39,639 nucleotides of DNA from Gracilibacteraceae bacterium (GTDB lineage: Bacteria > Bacillota > Desulfitobacteriia > Desulfitobacteriales > Syntrophobotulaceae). Under the pieces are notes generated by a model. It searched no databases, had not been told where the DNA came from, and worked only from the letters and a program-made list of their open reading frames with translations. Location of the stretch: NCBI GenBank assembly GCA_031266805.1, contig JAISAH010000130.1, positions 1-39,639 on the forward strand, read 5' to 3'. This document shows, one piece after another, positions 23,761 to 31,969 of this stretch; the stretch's first letter is position 1; the number at the start of each line of letters is the position of its first letter. A program made the translations under genes and the position numbers.

Positions 23761-25416
23761 CTATTCTTCGATCTTTTTCGTGATGGAGAAGCCGACGCCG
23801 GTGGTGTAAGAGGACTTCGTGGCCTCGCCGCCGGTGACGATGATCCGGAACCAGTCGGGGCTGGATACGATAGGCAGCGTGGCGCCGGTAGTGTCGGTGA
23901 AGATCCAGCGCAAACCGCGGATGACCCGTCCGGTTTCATAGGTGTTGGCAAAAACGGATGCGGGCTGAACGGCCTTGCTGAACAGATAGGCCTGGACATC
24001 CTGTTTATTCCATCCGTGCTTGGCAATGATCTGCGCATGATCGGGGCACAGCAGCACCGCGTTATGGGTGAAGCGGCCGACGAACCAGGCGCGGTTCGCG
24101 TAAGAAGCCAGCCCGTTGATGGTGTAGGCGTAACTGTTCAGGATGCCTTCCGGAGTTTCGTTTTTCATATCGAAAATCTCCAGCTGCGATTCCACGCCGA
24201 ATACAGTAACCGTACTCTCATCCTTGCTGTAACCCATATCAACATGGTAAGGGCTCCACGGGCTGTTCTCCTCGTTCTCAGCCAGACACATGCTGTACTT
24301 GATCGGCGCGCCCAAAGTGTCAAGATCCAGTTCGCCGACATAAGCGTGACCGATGTTCATGATGATCAGACGAAGCGCGCGGCCGATCACGGTGTTCACC
24401 GCGGATTGCGAACCGGGGCCCAAGGCGCCGCGGCCGGAGCAGATGTTCAGTTTTTTTGCAATCGGGCCGTTGACGACCAGAAGAGGAGCGTGAGGGCCGG
24501 TGGAAGTGGTGACAGTCCTTAACCGATATTTGTCGTCCGTCATCGCCTCTACACTGGCGATCAGGATTGGCAGATGCGCCGGCGCGCAACCGGCCATCAC
24601 GGCGTTGACAGCGATTTTTTTCACTGTAGCGAAACCCTGTCCCGGATCCATCACCGCGACGATATCGCTCGGTTTCCGCTTCGTGCCTTTCAGCATGGCG
24701 TTTACCCGTTCCGCTGTAGGAGGGATGAGGGGGAAGCCGTCGCCCCATCTCTCGGAAAGGAAGAGCTCGTTCATTTTTTCCCAGGCGGCAAACTCGCTGG
24801 CGCCGGAGACCTCGACGGTTTCGGCGTCTTTCTGGGCTATAGCAGCCATATCTTCTTCCTGTCCCTGGGATTTTGCCTTGCCGCCCTTGTCTCCCTTTGT
24901 GGTCAGATTATTGACCAGCTGATCCGTTATCTGGTCGATGGCCGTCCAAATCTCATCTTTGCTGAGATTGGTGATGGTGTTGCAGGGCATGATCGTATAT
25001 TTATGATCCGGCATACCAAAGCTGGCGCAAGTCAGTTTCACGTCGTCCTCGAAAGGAACGCTTTCCAGCGAAGTACAGGGGACGCCTCTCTTTTCCATCT
25101 GAACCAAATCGTGAACCAGCCAGGAAGTGCAGGAACCGCAGTCGCCGGTGCTGCCGATGATCACGTCGCAAGCCGCGGGAACAATGTCGTGCGTTTCCGG
25201 TTTGCAAGGAAAGTCATCGTCAAAGAATTTGATAGTGACGTTCTTGTATAATTTTGCCAAATTATCGCCGGCCCTGCGCAGGGCTATATCGCCGCCGCTT
25301 TTGCGGTTCCAGTACAGACCGATGGTTTTTCCATCCAAAGTATCGGGGCGTTTCGCAATCGGATAAACGATGCTGGTTTGAGCTGACTCAGGGGTTAAAA
25401 GCGTTAATTTTTCCAT
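23761..25416 (-). CDS. UGSC-family protein (cysteine form) fused to a conserved C-terminal domain of unknown function
   Basis: The 551-residue protein has two parts. Residues 1-175 form a UGSC-type domain: GLYWNRKSGGD, KFFDDDFPC, and the key motif GSTGDCGSCTSWLVHD, in which Cys93 (codon TGC) stands where homologues carry selenocysteine. A charged linker (about 175-200, GDKGGKAKSQGQEED) joins a second domain, with WGDGFPLIPPTAERV, MAGCAPAHLPIL, GRGALGPGSQSAVN, and a C-terminal TGGEATKSSYTTGVG. The CxxC-like CGSC suggests a redox or thiol role, but the reaction is not known to me. The second half seems related to the partial protein at the window's right edge. It starts after AAGGAG and lies between an MBL-fold hydrolase and MmgE/PrpD. 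Confidence 0.82.
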   Translation of the reverse strand: MEKLTLLTPESAQTSIVYPIAKRPDTLDGKTIGLYWNRKSGGDIALRRAGDNLAKLYKNVTIKFFDDDFPCKPETHDIVPAACDVIIGSTGDCGSCTSWLVHDLVQMEKRGVPCTSLESVPFEDDVKLTCASFGMPDHKYTIMPCNTITNLSKDEIWTAIDQITDQLVNNLTTKGDKGGKAKSQGQEEDMAAIAQKDAETVEVSGASEFAAWEKMNELFLSERWGDGFPLIPPTAERVNAMLKGTKRKPSDIVAVMDPGQGFATVKKIAVNAVMAGCAPAHLPILIASVEAMTDDKYRLRTVTTSTGPHAPLLVVNGPIAKKLNICSGRGALGPGSQSAVNTVIGRALRLIIMNIGHAYVGELDLDTLGAPIKYSMCLAENEENSPWSPYHVDMGYSKDESTVTVFGVESQLEIFDMKNETPEGILNSYAYTINGLASYANRAWFVGRFTHNAVLLCPDHAQIIAKHGWNKQDVQAYLFSKAVQPASVFANTYETGRVIRGLRWIFTDTTGATLPIVSSPDWFRIIVTGGEATKSSYTTGVGFSITKKIEE

Positions 25417-25502
25417 GATAATGACTCCTTCTCAATCTTATTCGCTGACGTTTCATGATTCCCAGGGGCTTCGGTTCTGGGGGCTCCGGCGCGCGGTACG
25501 TT

Positions 25503-26276
25503 TCAAGGGGACATAAGACGCCCCTCCTTTCTGAAGACATTACTGTCGTGCGCAGGCAAAACGGTAACGCCTTCTTTTTCTATCATCTGCTGAATTTTTT
25601 CCATGGAAGCCCAAACATCAGCCGTATTGTTAAAAACCCCTCCGGGAATTCCCGTTTCTAAATTTTCAGAGGTATTGACAATATCGCCAGGGAGCAAAAA
25701 CTTCCCTTCGGGCGTGTCGACCAGCACGCCCTGAGAACCCGCCGTATGCCCCGGCAACGGAACCAATGCCACGCCTTCGTCGGCTTTTGTGTCGCCATCT
25801 ACTAAAATCAGCCGGTTATAGTAACGTAAAAAGTAAGGGAGACGATCTTTGTAGCACACTTCATAAAACTTGTGATCCGCGCGCAGCGGCGCGACAGCGT
25901 ATAAGAACTCACGCTTTTGCAGATATATTCTGGCGTTAGGCACATACAGCATACCAATAGCGTGATCCCAATGCAAATGGGTCAATATCGCCGTATCAAT
26001 ATCCTCAGGCTTCAAACCGTGGACGGACAAGGCGGCAGTCAAAAGCTGATCTTCACGAATGCTAACCGGGTTATGCTCCGCGCTCAAACGTTCTGCTTCC
26101 GGCCCCGGACCCGCGTCGACAAGAATATGGCGGCCGTCTTCGAGATTTGTCAGCAACCAGGCAATGAGCGGCGAGGGTACGATTCTTCCGACGTCATTTG
26201 CCACGCCAAAACGACTGATCAAAGTCGCCATCGTCATATCCAGCGTTCCCAAATTTAGCGGAGCTATTTTCCACAT
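25503..26276 (-). CDS. MBL-fold metallo-hydrolase, N-acyl homoserine lactonase-like
   Basis: The 257-residue enzyme has the metal motif LTHLHWDHAIG (HxHxDH), a further histidine in LPGHTAGSQGVLV, an aspartate in LLPGDIVNT and HDSNVF near the C-terminus. Overall order and size resemble the lactonase branch of the metallo-beta-lactamase fold, with two metals expected. In this catabolic setting it more likely opens a lactone or thioester intermediate than quenches quorum signals; that is inference. It begins ATG after GGGGGGCGGCGGG. It sits 70 bases after the AtoE-like gene, the gap holding a perfect hairpin. Confidence 0.9.
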   Translation of the reverse strand: MWKIAPLNLGTLDMTMATLISRFGVANDVGRIVPSPLIAWLLTNLEDGRHILVDAGPGPEAERLSAEHNPVSIREDQLLTAALSVHGLKPEDIDTAILTHLHWDHAIGMLYVPNARIYLQKREFLYAVAPLRADHKFYEVCYKDRLPYFLRYYNRLILVDGDTKADEGVALVPLPGHTAGSQGVLVDTPEGKFLLPGDIVNTSENLETGIPGGVFNNTADVWASMEKIQQMIEKEGVTVLPAHDSNVFRKEGRLMSP

Positions 26277-26301
26277 TTCCCGCCGCCCCCCTTTCGGTAC
26301 G

Positions 26302-26327
26302 CTGAGGGGAAGACGGCTTCCCCTCAG
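26302..26327 (-). promoter_or_regulatory. Perfect 11-bp hairpin between the AtoE-like and MBL genes
   Basis: CTGAGGGGAAG and CTTCCCCTCAG are exact inverse copies around loop ACGG. There is no following T-run on the minus strand. Its likely role is transcript stability or partial termination within the operon. Confidence 0.6.
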
Positions 26328-26346
26328 ATCGTCTCACGGTTTTGCC

Positions 26347-27786
26347 TCAGAAAACCACAAGGAAGAAGAAGGTGCAGACGATATACGTCCCTATGCAGAA
26401 TACAAGTGTATAAGGAAGCATTTTTCTGAACTCGACGTGGCAAAGAGCGACGTGAGGCAGGCACCAGAAAGGTTGAATGGCGTTGGTGGTCAGATCGCCG
26501 AAGGTGTAGGAGAGCAGCAGCGCCGGAATGTCGATATTCAGTTTGGCCGCAACATCTAAGAGATAGGGAGCTTCAATGACAAATTTTGACCCCCCGGAGG
26601 GAACCGCCAGATTCAAAATCGACGAGTAGATATAAGCGACAAACAAGAAGGTATCCGAGGTGGAAACAGTGAGGAAGGCGTTGGAGATGACGTCAGACAG
26701 GCCGGTATAGACGATTATGCCGAAGATTCCCGCATAAAGAGGAAACTGAACGATGATGCCCCAGCAAGCGCCTGTCGTCGCTATGGCTGCCTGGGTAAAG
26801 CGTTCGGGGGTGCCGCACAGCAGGAAGCCGGCCATGAGCGTGACAAAAATGAAATTATTCAAAGTTAAGCCGTCTATCCCTTGTGTAGCAAACAATCTGA
26901 CGCACCAGACCGCCCCGAATATGCCAACAATATAAGACAGTATCCGGCTGTTATTGATCCAGTTCGCGAAGGTGCTGCGATCCGGGTTCTGCTCATACAT
27001 TGAGGTGACCTGAGCCATGTCGTCCAACAGTCCCTTGGTCGCTCCCTGCATTTTCGAGCCGTTTTTCGGCACCAGCAAGCATACGGCGACAAAAATCATG
27101 ACGAATATGATCGCGATCAAAACCAGATGTTTCCAGCCAAGAACGGTCGTAGTGAGAGGATAGACGTCAGCCAAATAGTCCCGCGCAGTATCACTGGCGG
27201 CTAAACTTTTCAGATATCCCGGAGTATTGCCGTAAAGCGGAGCGGCTTGGGAGATGCCGATTCCCGGGATAGTGCAGCAATAGGTGGCGGCGACCAGAGC
27301 CGGCCCGTGAATAGGATATCCTTTTTCCTTGGCCGCCAGCAGGACGTTGCGCAGCATGGCGATTCCCACCATCATGCCGATGCCCCAGTGGAAGTAAATA
27401 AGGATCCAGGCACTGATAAGGACCAGAGCATAGGCCTGGAACCAGTTGTTCGGCAGCACGGCCACTTTCCGGATCAGCTTCTGCACCGGCGGGGCGACAG
27501 CCACAATATTGCCGGTGATCATGATCATGCTCATCTGCATGGCAAAAGTCATCAAACTCCAGAAACCCTGGGTCCAGGAGTTCATGACGCTGGTCTGCCC
27601 TTCGGCGCTGTCAAAAAAGAGCGGAGCGTTAGTGAAGATCAGCGCCAGGACGATGACAATGACCGTGAGCAGAAAAGCCCACACCATTGAATTCGGCGTG
27701 TAGGTTTCAAAAAACCAGATAAACTTTTCCACAAAGGTTTTTTTCTTGTTGTTATCAGCATTCTCCGTATTCGTTTCCGATGTCAT
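26347..27786 (-). CDS. atoE: Short-chain fatty acid transporter, AtoE family
   Basis: A 479-residue membrane protein with about 12 helices beginning FVEKFIWFFETYTPNSMVWA. The family is recognised by FHWGIGMMVGIAM, GYPIHGPALVAATYCC, IVQFPLYAGIFGI and, near the C-terminus, AVPSGGSKFVIEAPYL and TFGDLTTNAIQPFWCLPH. AtoE-type proteins move short-chain fatty acids such as butyrate or acetoacetate. Here it could export a CoA-transferase product such as acetate or take up a short-chain substrate. It follows the 3-hydroxyacyl-CoA-dehydrogenase-like gene by 42 bases, with ribosome site AGGGGAG. Confidence 0.92.
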   Translation of the reverse strand: MTSETNTENADNNKKKTFVEKFIWFFETYTPNSMVWAFLLTVIVIVLALIFTNAPLFFDSAEGQTSVMNSWTQGFWSLMTFAMQMSMIMITGNIVAVAPPVQKLIRKVAVLPNNWFQAYALVLISAWILIYFHWGIGMMVGIAMLRNVLLAAKEKGYPIHGPALVAATYCCTIPGIGISQAAPLYGNTPGYLKSLAASDTARDYLADVYPLTTTVLGWKHLVLIAIIFVMIFVAVCLLVPKNGSKMQGATKGLLDDMAQVTSMYEQNPDRSTFANWINNSRILSYIVGIFGAVWCVRLFATQGIDGLTLNNFIFVTLMAGFLLCGTPERFTQAAIATTGACWGIIVQFPLYAGIFGIIVYTGLSDVISNAFLTVSTSDTFLFVAYIYSSILNLAVPSGGSKFVIEAPYLLDVAAKLNIDIPALLLSYTFGDLTTNAIQPFWCLPHVALCHVEFRKMLPYTLVFCIGTYIVCTFFFLVVF

Positions 27787-27828
27787 ATAATTCTCCCCTT
27801 TTCTGATAGATTTGATGGATTATCAGAA

Positions 27829-28785
27829 TCACAGCTTGCCGTGATACTTCAGCAGCAATACCAGCCCCTGATCACGAAAAGCTATTATCTCTTCATTGGT
27901 TCGTCCGTGCCTTTCATCCCGCAAGGCAAGAGCCTCATCCATCATAGGCGTCAACTTTTCTTTCAGTCCATCTGGGTATTTTTTCCAATCGGCCATATCG
28001 CGCCACCACATCTCTTGCGCGTCGCTATACTTCCTGACATTGCCGGCAAGGCCTTCATCCCCCCCGGTCAGATGAAAAACCGCGAAATGTCCCAGCAAAC
28101 CCCAGCGCAGCCCGGGACCGTAGACTACTGCGCGGTCTATTTCATCCATACTGCAAACTCCGCGGTCCAGCAGGTCCAGCGCTTCTCGGTACACCGCCAT
28201 CTGTATCCGGTTGGAGATGAACCCCAACGCCTCCTTGCGCAGGATAATCGGCTCCTTGCCTATCTCCATGTAGAAATCATAAGCCTGTTGCAGCTTTCCT
28301 TCATCCGTCACGTCGCTTCTGGTCATTTCAACCAGCGGAAGCAAAAACACAGGGTTGTACGGATGAGCGCCCACGAACCTCTCCGGGCGTTTAGCCCGCG
28401 CCGCGATGTCCGAAATAAGAAACCCCGAGGTACTGGAAGCGACGATCGTATCAACGCGGCAGTTCGCATCAATGATTTTCGCCATCTCCTGCTTTATCTC
28501 CAATTTCTCCGGCCCGCTCTCCTGCACAAAATCGGCGCTTTTCAGGGCTTTGCTCACGTCTGACGTCATCGTGAAATTTTTCATGAAGATCTCGACTTGC
28601 GCGGGGGTGTACACCTCCGCCTTCACCAAAAAGGCAAAGTTGTCACGGATCCTCTTTTCCGCGTGCGGGAACAGATCTTCGCTCAAGTCATACAGGGTCA
28701 CATCCAATCCGGCCATCAAAAAGTTGGTAGCCCAACCCGTGCCGATCAGCCCGGAACCGAAACAGCAGACATTCTTGATTTTCAA
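27829..28785 (-). CDS. 3-hydroxyacyl-CoA dehydrogenase-like enzyme (possible carnitine dehydrogenase type)
   Basis: The 318-residue protein has the NAD motif CFGSGLIGTGWATNFLMAG, the SSTSGFLIS catalytic-serine region, the histidine in FVGAHPYNPVFLLPLVE, and a C-terminal helical domain with GFISNRIQMAVYREALDL and GLRWGLLG. The HPYNPVFLLPLVEM and GPGLRWGLLG forms are those of members acting on free 3-hydroxy acids, such as L-carnitine dehydrogenase and gulonate dehydrogenase-like (lambda-crystallin) proteins, more than of fatty-acid beta-oxidation enzymes. Together with BKACE upstream this suggests oxidation of a 3-hydroxy acid to the 3-keto acid. It starts ATG after GGAGGGG. The exact substrate is inference. 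Confidence 0.87.
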   Translation of the reverse strand: MKIKNVCCFGSGLIGTGWATNFLMAGLDVTLYDLSEDLFPHAEKRIRDNFAFLVKAEVYTPAQVEIFMKNFTMTSDVSKALKSADFVQESGPEKLEIKQEMAKIIDANCRVDTIVASSTSGFLISDIAARAKRPERFVGAHPYNPVFLLPLVEMTRSDVTDEGKLQQAYDFYMEIGKEPIILRKEALGFISNRIQMAVYREALDLLDRGVCSMDEIDRAVVYGPGLRWGLLGHFAVFHLTGGDEGLAGNVRKYSDAQEMWWRDMADWKKYPDGLKEKLTPMMDEALALRDERHGRTNEEIIAFRDQGLVLLLKYHGKL

Positions 28786-28849
28786 CCCCTTATCCCCTCC
28801 TTTGTTCCAACTTTTACATGAAGTGGTCTTAGTATTAGCAAGCGTACTA

Positions 28850-30163
28850 TTAAATACGCGAGGGCAGCCACAGGGTTATCTGCGGGAAGATAGCCATCAA
28901 CACCAGCATTATCAAGATGATGATGACAAACGCGGGTACTCCCCGGTAAATTTCGCCGGTGGTGACATTCGGCGGCACTACGCCCATGAGGTAGAACAGG
29001 GATGTAGCGAAAGGAGGTGTAATAAACGAGGTCTGGAGCATGACGACGATCATCATCACTGTCCAGAGGGTATCGAAACCGAAACTGTTCAGAATAGGCA
29101 GGAAGATCGGCATGATGATCAGCATGATGCCAAGCCAGTCAATGAGCATCCCCAGAATAAAGACGATCAGCAAGACGGCGATCAGTGTGCCCCAAGGACC
29201 GAGACCGATGCCGAGGATTGCTTTCTCAACAACAAAATTGCAGCCAATGCCGAAGAAAACGGCTGTGAAGATATTGGCGCCCATAGCGATGAAATAGACC
29301 ATCGTGCTGGTCTTGAGGGCGGAGACAGCGGCGTTGAGAATAGTTTTCCAGTTCAGCTTCCGGTAAGCCAAGGCCAGGATGATGCTGCCCAGCGCGCCTG
29401 TAGCCGCCGCTTCCGTCGGAGCGCAGACGCCGCCCAGGATCATACCAAGAACAGCGACGATCAGGAAGAGGAAGGGCACCAGCGCCAGCAAGCCTTTCAG
29501 GAGCGAGGCCTCGGCGAAATCGGAACTCTCGTAGTCAAAGGTGTCCTTGATCATATCCTTGCGCAGCCTGACGACGAAAAAAGTATAGAGAATGTACATA
29601 ATACCCAGACCGACGCCGGGGACGATCGCCGCGCTAAAGAGTTTGACCACGGAGATGCCGGCCGCCGGCCCGAAGATCACGAGCATGATTGAAGGCGGGA
29701 TGAGAATCCCCAGTGAACCACCCGCGGCGACGATGCCCGTAGCCAGACTGTGATTGTAGCCGCGTTTTAACATAGCAGGCAAAGCCAGAAGACCCATAGC
29801 TGTGACCGAAGCGCCGACGACCCCGGTGCAGGCGGCGAAGATGATGCAGAGAACGAGGGTGGCAATGCCGACGCCGCCTTTGATCTTGCGCATCCAGTAG
29901 CCCAGACAGTTGAAGGCTGTCTCCGCGACGCCCGAGGTGTCCAGCATCGCCCCCATGAAAATGAACAGCGGGATGGCGATATAGGTGTAATTCTGAAAGA
30001 CGCCGAAGGTCTTGGAAGCCAAGAGCGGGACAACCATTGGGCCCCAGCCGGTCAGCCCGAAAATCAAACCCATCCCGGCCAGAGTAAAAGCGACCGGGAA
30101 GCCCATGAATACGCCTATGAATACGCCGGCGAACATGAGGACGGTTATTAGCTCGACGCTCAT
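28850..30163 (-). CDS. TRAP transporter large permease (DctM), second system
   Basis: A 437-residue, roughly 12-helix protein with GFPVAFTLAGMGLIFG, the VTAMGLLALPAML segment, GGSLGILIPPSIMLVIFG and QTSFITPPFATSLFYLMG. It differs clearly from the 4544-5839 DctM and is nearer to the FcbT3/TakM type. The start codon overlaps the DctQ stop in an ATGA. With DctQ and the DctP protein encoded upstream it forms a full Na+-dependent importer. Confidence 0.94.
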   Translation of the reverse strand: MSVELITVLMFAGVFIGVFMGFPVAFTLAGMGLIFGLTGWGPMVVPLLASKTFGVFQNYTYIAIPLFIFMGAMLDTSGVAETAFNCLGYWMRKIKGGVGIATLVLCIIFAACTGVVGASVTAMGLLALPAMLKRGYNHSLATGIVAAGGSLGILIPPSIMLVIFGPAAGISVVKLFSAAIVPGVGLGIMYILYTFFVVRLRKDMIKDTFDYESSDFAEASLLKGLLALVPFLFLIVAVLGMILGGVCAPTEAAATGALGSIILALAYRKLNWKTILNAAVSALKTSTMVYFIAMGANIFTAVFFGIGCNFVVEKAILGIGLGPWGTLIAVLLIVFILGMLIDWLGIMLIIMPIFLPILNSFGFDTLWTVMMIVVMLQTSFITPPFATSLFYLMGVVPPNVTTGEIYRGVPAFVIIILIMLVLMAIFPQITLWLPSRI

Positions 30164-30699
30164 AGTTCATCCTCCTCGATGGCGGCAGCCGGGGTAAAAT
30201 AGGCGCTCATGCTGCGGAGCAGTTCGACGGCGCCCTGTAAGAGGAGAACGATCATTGAGATCAGCAGAACCATCCGGCAGGGCCACATCAAGGGCAGCCA
30301 GGAAGTCTGCGCCGAGCTTTCGGCATGGATATACGAATTGACTAGGGCGGTCTTGCAGGACCCGATCATGAAGAACATAAACGGGAAGAAGAATACCATG
30401 TAGCCAATAAGGTCGAGAACGAACTTGCCGCGGGCTGACACCTTCTGATAGATGATGTCCGCCCGGACATGACCGTTTTCCTTGAGGACATAGGCGCCGC
30501 CCAGAAAGACTGAAGAACCGGTGAGCATCCATACCAGCTCGATGCCCCAAATGCTCGCGCCCGAAAGAAAATACCTGTTCACAACATCATAGATAAAGAT
30601 GAATACTAAGGGATAGATCAAGAAACAGGCGAAATAAAAAATGCATTTGTTCATCTGGCTGATCGTCTTATCACACAATTTAAGGATTCTCAATATCAC
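30160..30699 (-). CDS. TRAP transporter small permease (DctQ), second system
   Basis: At 179 residues with four helices it contains the conserved RYFLSGASIWGIELVWML and GGAYVLKENGHVRADIIY segments of the larger DctQ subtype. The start is a GTG seven bases after AGGAGG. The last four bases overlap dctM, so the two permeases are translationally coupled. The gene follows the DctP gene by 75 bases. Confidence 0.92.
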   Translation of the reverse strand: MILRILKLCDKTISQMNKCIFYFACFLIYPLVFIFIYDVVNRYFLSGASIWGIELVWMLTGSSVFLGGAYVLKENGHVRADIIYQKVSARGKFVLDLIGYMVFFFPFMFFMIGSCKTALVNSYIHAESSAQTSWLPLMWPCRMVLLISMIVLLLQGAVELLRSMSAYFTPAAAIEEDEL

Positions 30700-30774
30700 A
30701 CCTTCACCTCCTCAGGAAGATATGCGGTCGAAGAACTCTTTTAGATCAGAACATCCTCGACCGCGCCGTTTTTT

Positions 30775-31884
30775 CTATTCCAGCATCCACTGCGGCCAGG
30801 GCAAGTTCATAGAATCGGAGTATGAAGCGTAGTTTTTCGCGAATTCTTTCTGGGAATCTACAACCCGTTTCATCCAAGGATTGGTTTCAGATTTCTGCTC
30901 CAGCCACTCCTGCACCCACTGATTCATAGTGTTCACGGCGTCATCCGAAAGGAAACAGACTTCGATGCCGGCTTCTTCGATAGCCTTCATGGCGGTGATA
31001 TTATCCATTCTCTGAGCGCCGTAGTTATTGAGGATGGCTTCGGCGCAGGCGGACTCAACGACCGCTTTGAGGTCATCCGGCAGAGCTTCCCATCTATCCT
31101 TCCGGATAGCGATGGCGTTATTACCGCTGGGTTGGTGGATGCCGGGGCGGATGACGTATTTGGCGACATCCTGAAAACCCATGGAGAGGTCGGTACTCGG
31201 CGTGGAGTACTCGCCGGCGTCAATAACGCCGCGCTCCAAACCAGGGACGATCTCCGTGGCGGGCAGTGCGTTGATAGAAATGCCGTGATCGGCGAGCACG
31301 CTGCCGAAAATCGGCATAAATCTCACAATAATGTTCTGCATATCCGCTATCTCGCGAATCGGCTTGTTACTCCACAGGAAATCCTCGCCGTCTACAGCCA
31401 AAGTTAAGAGAATATGCTGGTTCATGTCATAGTAGTCGGCCATCTCCTGCCAAAGTTCCATACCGCCGCCGTATCGAAACCACAGAGCTTGATCGATCGG
31501 TTGAGAGAACAGACCCGGCGTCGATGTGAAAAGAGCGAACGCCTCGTCAATGCCGGTAAGCTGCCCGCCGTAAAAATTTACGCCGTCAACAATGCCGTCG
31601 CGCAGAGCGTTGCCCATTTCACTATTAGGGAAGATAGCGTCCGCCGAATAATACTCTATCTGCAGGCGGCCGTTGGAAAGTTCCATGATCCGTTTCATGA
31701 GAGCTCGGGTGTAATTATCCTGTGTGGTGCCGGCGCTTTGAAAACCCTGGATCTTCCAGGTGATCACCTCGCCGGCCGCCGGCGAAGGCGTGTTGGCCGC
31801 CGGCGCCGCTGCAGGAGAACTGCAGCCGGACGCAACCGCGACGACAAGACAAAGAATACAGAGAAGCGTTAAGGTTTTCTTCAT
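30775..31884 (-). CDS. TRAP substrate-binding lipoprotein (DctP), TakP-like, copy 1
   Basis: The ATG at 31884 follows GAGGAGG and gives a clean lipoprotein signal (MKKTLTLLC, lipobox VASGC). Mature protein 369 residues in total, with WKIQGFQSAGTTQDNY, FRYGGGMELWQEM, LERGVIDAGEYSTPS and VIRPGIHQPSGNN. These are the landmarks of the TakP subgroup, whose characterised member binds 2-keto acids. A keto or hydroxy acid is therefore a fair guess for the ligand. A second, very similar binding protein is encoded at 34124-35239. This copy directly precedes dctQ and dctM. Confidence 0.92.
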   Translation of the reverse strand: MKKTLTLLCILCLVVAVASGCSSPAAAPAANTPSPAAGEVITWKIQGFQSAGTTQDNYTRALMKRIMELSNGRLQIEYYSADAIFPNSEMGNALRDGIVDGVNFYGGQLTGIDEAFALFTSTPGLFSQPIDQALWFRYGGGMELWQEMADYYDMNQHILLTLAVDGEDFLWSNKPIREIADMQNIIVRFMPIFGSVLADHGISINALPATEIVPGLERGVIDAGEYSTPSTDLSMGFQDVAKYVIRPGIHQPSGNNAIAIRKDRWEALPDDLKAVVESACAEAILNNYGAQRMDNITAMKAIEEAGIEVCFLSDDAVNTMNQWVQEWLEQKSETNPWMKRVVDSQKEFAKNYASYSDSMNLPWPQWMLE

Positions 31885-31969
31885 TGACGGGGTCCTCCTC
31901 ATTTGTTTATTATTGATAACTCTTTTCCCAGGTCTGGGTCGCTTCGCTTGCGGCGACTGCTTTGCAAAC

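Noticed and set aside
25138-25140. Possible selenocysteine in the UGSC protein
   Set aside because: The codon at the motif position is TGC (Cys), not TGA, so no recoding is needed.
25503-26276. Quorum-quenching role for the MBL-fold enzyme
   Set aside because: Only the fold and metal motif are visible; the catabolic surroundings give no link to acyl-homoserine lactones.
28406-29692. Long plus-strand frame opposite the 3HCDH-like and dctM genes
   Set aside because: Spans two real genes on the other strand and has a repetitive Asp/His/Gln/Glu composition typical of antisense to membrane-protein genes.
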